Origin: Deltaproteobacteria bacterium
Lineage (GTDB): Bacteria; Desulfobacterota; Desulfovibrionia; Desulfovibrionales; Desulfovibrionaceae
Length of the DNA: 5,282 nucleotides
Assembly (NCBI GenBank): GCA_025350085.1
Contig: JANXYI010000010.1
Coordinates: 1 to 5,282 of the forward strand
Reading direction: 5' to 3'
Made by a program: the position numbers and the translations under genes. The first letter of the stretch is position 1. Each line of letters starts with the position of its first letter. The notes beneath the pieces were generated by a model. The model ran no database searches and had not been told where the DNA came from. It was given only the letters and a program-made list of their open reading frames with translations. Shown here in pieces: positions 4,292-5,282 of this stretch.

Positions 4292-5282
4292 ATGACTGAC
4301 AAGGAAAAAAACGCCGCTGCCTACACAGCGGACAGCATCACTGTTCTCGAGGGCCTCTCCGCGGTGCGCAAGCGCCCGGCCATGTACATCGGCTCCACCG
4401 ACGTGCGCGGCCTGCACCACCTGGTCTACGAGGTGGTGGACAACTCCATCGACGAGGCCATGGCCGGGCACTGCACCCGGGTGCGCGTGACCCTGCACAT
4501 GGACAACTCCGTCACCGTGTCCGACAACGGCCGCGGCATCCCGGTGGACATGCACCCCAAGGAGAAGAAGACGGCGCTCGAAGTCGTCATGACCATCCTG
4601 CATGCGGGCGGCAAGTTCGACAACAACGCCTACAAGGTCTCCGGCGGCCTGCATGGCGTGGGCGTCAGCGTGGTCAACGCGCTGTCCGAGACCCTCATCG
4701 CCACGGTGAAGCGCGGCGGCCGCTCCTACCGCCAGACCTACCAGCGCGGCGTGCCCACAGGCCCGGTGGAGGACATCGGCGAGGCCGTGGGCAACGGCAC
4801 CAAGATCCGCTTCACGGCCGACGAGGAGATCTTCGAGACCAACCAGTACGAGTACGCGGTGCTGAAAAAACGGCTCCAGGAGCTGGCCTACCTGAACCGC
4901 GGCCTGGAGATCGAGTTCTCCGACGAGCGCACCGGCGACAAGGACAGCTTCAAGTTCGAGGGTGGCATCCGCTCCTTTGTGGAGGACTTGAACCAGGGCC
5001 AGACAGCGGTGCACGACCTGATCTACGGCATCGGCGATTCCGACTCCGACCACGGCACCGTGGTCACGGAAATAGCCGTGCAGTACAACCAGGGCTACAA
5101 GGAAAACGTCCAGACCTTTGCCAACAATATCCGCACCATCGAGGGCGGCACACACCTGGCGGGCTTCAAGACCGCGCTCACCCGCGCGCTCAACACCTAC
5201 ATCCAGAAGTCCGATCTCTCCAAAAAGCTCAAGGAAAAGCTGTCCGGCGAGGACGTGCGCGAGGGCCTGACCGCCGTGGTCA
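4292..5282 (+). CDS. gyrB: DNA gyrase subunit B, N-terminal part (cut by window end)
   Basis: GyrB is the ATPase subunit of DNA gyrase (GyrA2GyrB2), which introduces negative supercoils and relieves stress ahead of forks. The first 330 codons are visible with no stop; the full protein is about 800 residues. The GHKL ATPase domain (about 1-220) shows RKRPAMYIG (26-34), YEVVDNSIDEA (46-56, with catalytic Glu47 and Mg-binding Asn51), SDNGRGIP (77-84, Asp78 contacting adenine), the ATP lid GGLHGVG (118-124), and Arg141 at the place of the coumarin-contact Arg136 of E. coli. The transducer domain follows, with TFANNIRTIEGGTH (275-288). These motifs plus the dnaA-dnaN context favour GyrB over ParE, although the most discriminating regions lie beyond the window. 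The ATG is 2 bases after the dnaN stop; the nearest Shine-Dalgarno-like GAGGA (4275-4279) is 12 bases upstream, inside dnaN, so translational coupling is likely. No disruption is seen. Confidence 0.96.
   Translation, partial: MTDKEKNAAAYTADSITVLEGLSAVRKRPAMYIGSTDVRGLHHLVYEVVDNSIDEAMAGHCTRVRVTLHMDNSVTVSDNGRGIPVDMHPKEKKTALEVVMTILHAGGKFDNNAYKVSGGLHGVGVSVVNALSETLIATVKRGGRSYRQTYQRGVPTGPVEDIGEAVGNGTKIRFTADEEIFETNQYEYAVLKKRLQELAYLNRGLEIEFSDERTGDKDSFKFEGGIRSFVEDLNQGQTAVHDLIYGIGDSDSDHGTVVTEIAVQYNQGYKENVQTFANNIRTIEGGTHLAGFKTALTRALNTYIQKSDLSKKLKEKLSGEDVREGLTAVV

Noticed and set aside
4286..5155. Minus-strand 289-codon frame opposite gyrB
   Set aside because: Antisense to gyrB; the product is Val/His/Ala/Asp-rich, the mirror of common gyrB codons.
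1..5282. CRISPR arrays, insertion sequences, tRNA or rRNA genes, phage or defence genes
   Set aside because: No spaced repeat arrays, transposase motifs, terminal inverted repeats or cloverleaf/rRNA sequence seen; the gene content is core replication plus one metabolic gene.

Overview
The window looks like the replication-origin neighbourhood of a GC-rich anaerobic bacterium, most likely a sulfate reducer of the Desulfovibrio group (Desulfobacterota). The placement rests on three things: the style of DnaA (short, GTG start, very short linker), a sliding clamp whose C-terminus runs past the usual MPM motif, and a DUF39-type homocysteine biosynthesis gene, a family found mainly in anaerobes such as methanogens and sulfate reducers. 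This is family recognition by eye; no database search was run.

Layout. The minus strand at the left holds a DUF39/HcyBio homocysteine biosynthesis gene (34-1206), closed by a strong intrinsic terminator at the window edge (1-30). Just upstream on the same strand is an unrecognised 51-codon ORF (1270-1425) with a very strong third-position G+C signal and a good ribosome binding site; it is probably a real small gene. From 1426 to 1693 lies a 268-base control region with two perfect DnaA boxes (TTTTCCACA) in opposite orientations, at least one near-match box two helical turns from the first, a possible dnaA promoter and a 9-bp tandem repeat. It is the best oriC candidate here. The plus strand then carries dnaA (1694-2983), a 142-base intergenic region with several small dyads, dnaN (3126-4289) and, after only 2 bases, gyrB (4292 onward, cut by the window end after 330 codons).

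How the parts fit. DnaA binds boxes to open the origin and usually represses its own gene; DnaN is the polymerase clamp; gyrase removes the supercoils made by the forks. dnaA-dnaN-gyrB is an ancient, widely conserved order (recF is absent between dnaN and gyrB here). The homocysteine gene is transcribed away from the origin and has no evident functional tie to replication.

I found no convincing undescribed system, no mobile element, no CRISPR array and no RNA gene. The points most worth following are the small ORF, the DnaA-box arrangement, and lineage-type substitutions in functional motifs of DnaA and DnaN.
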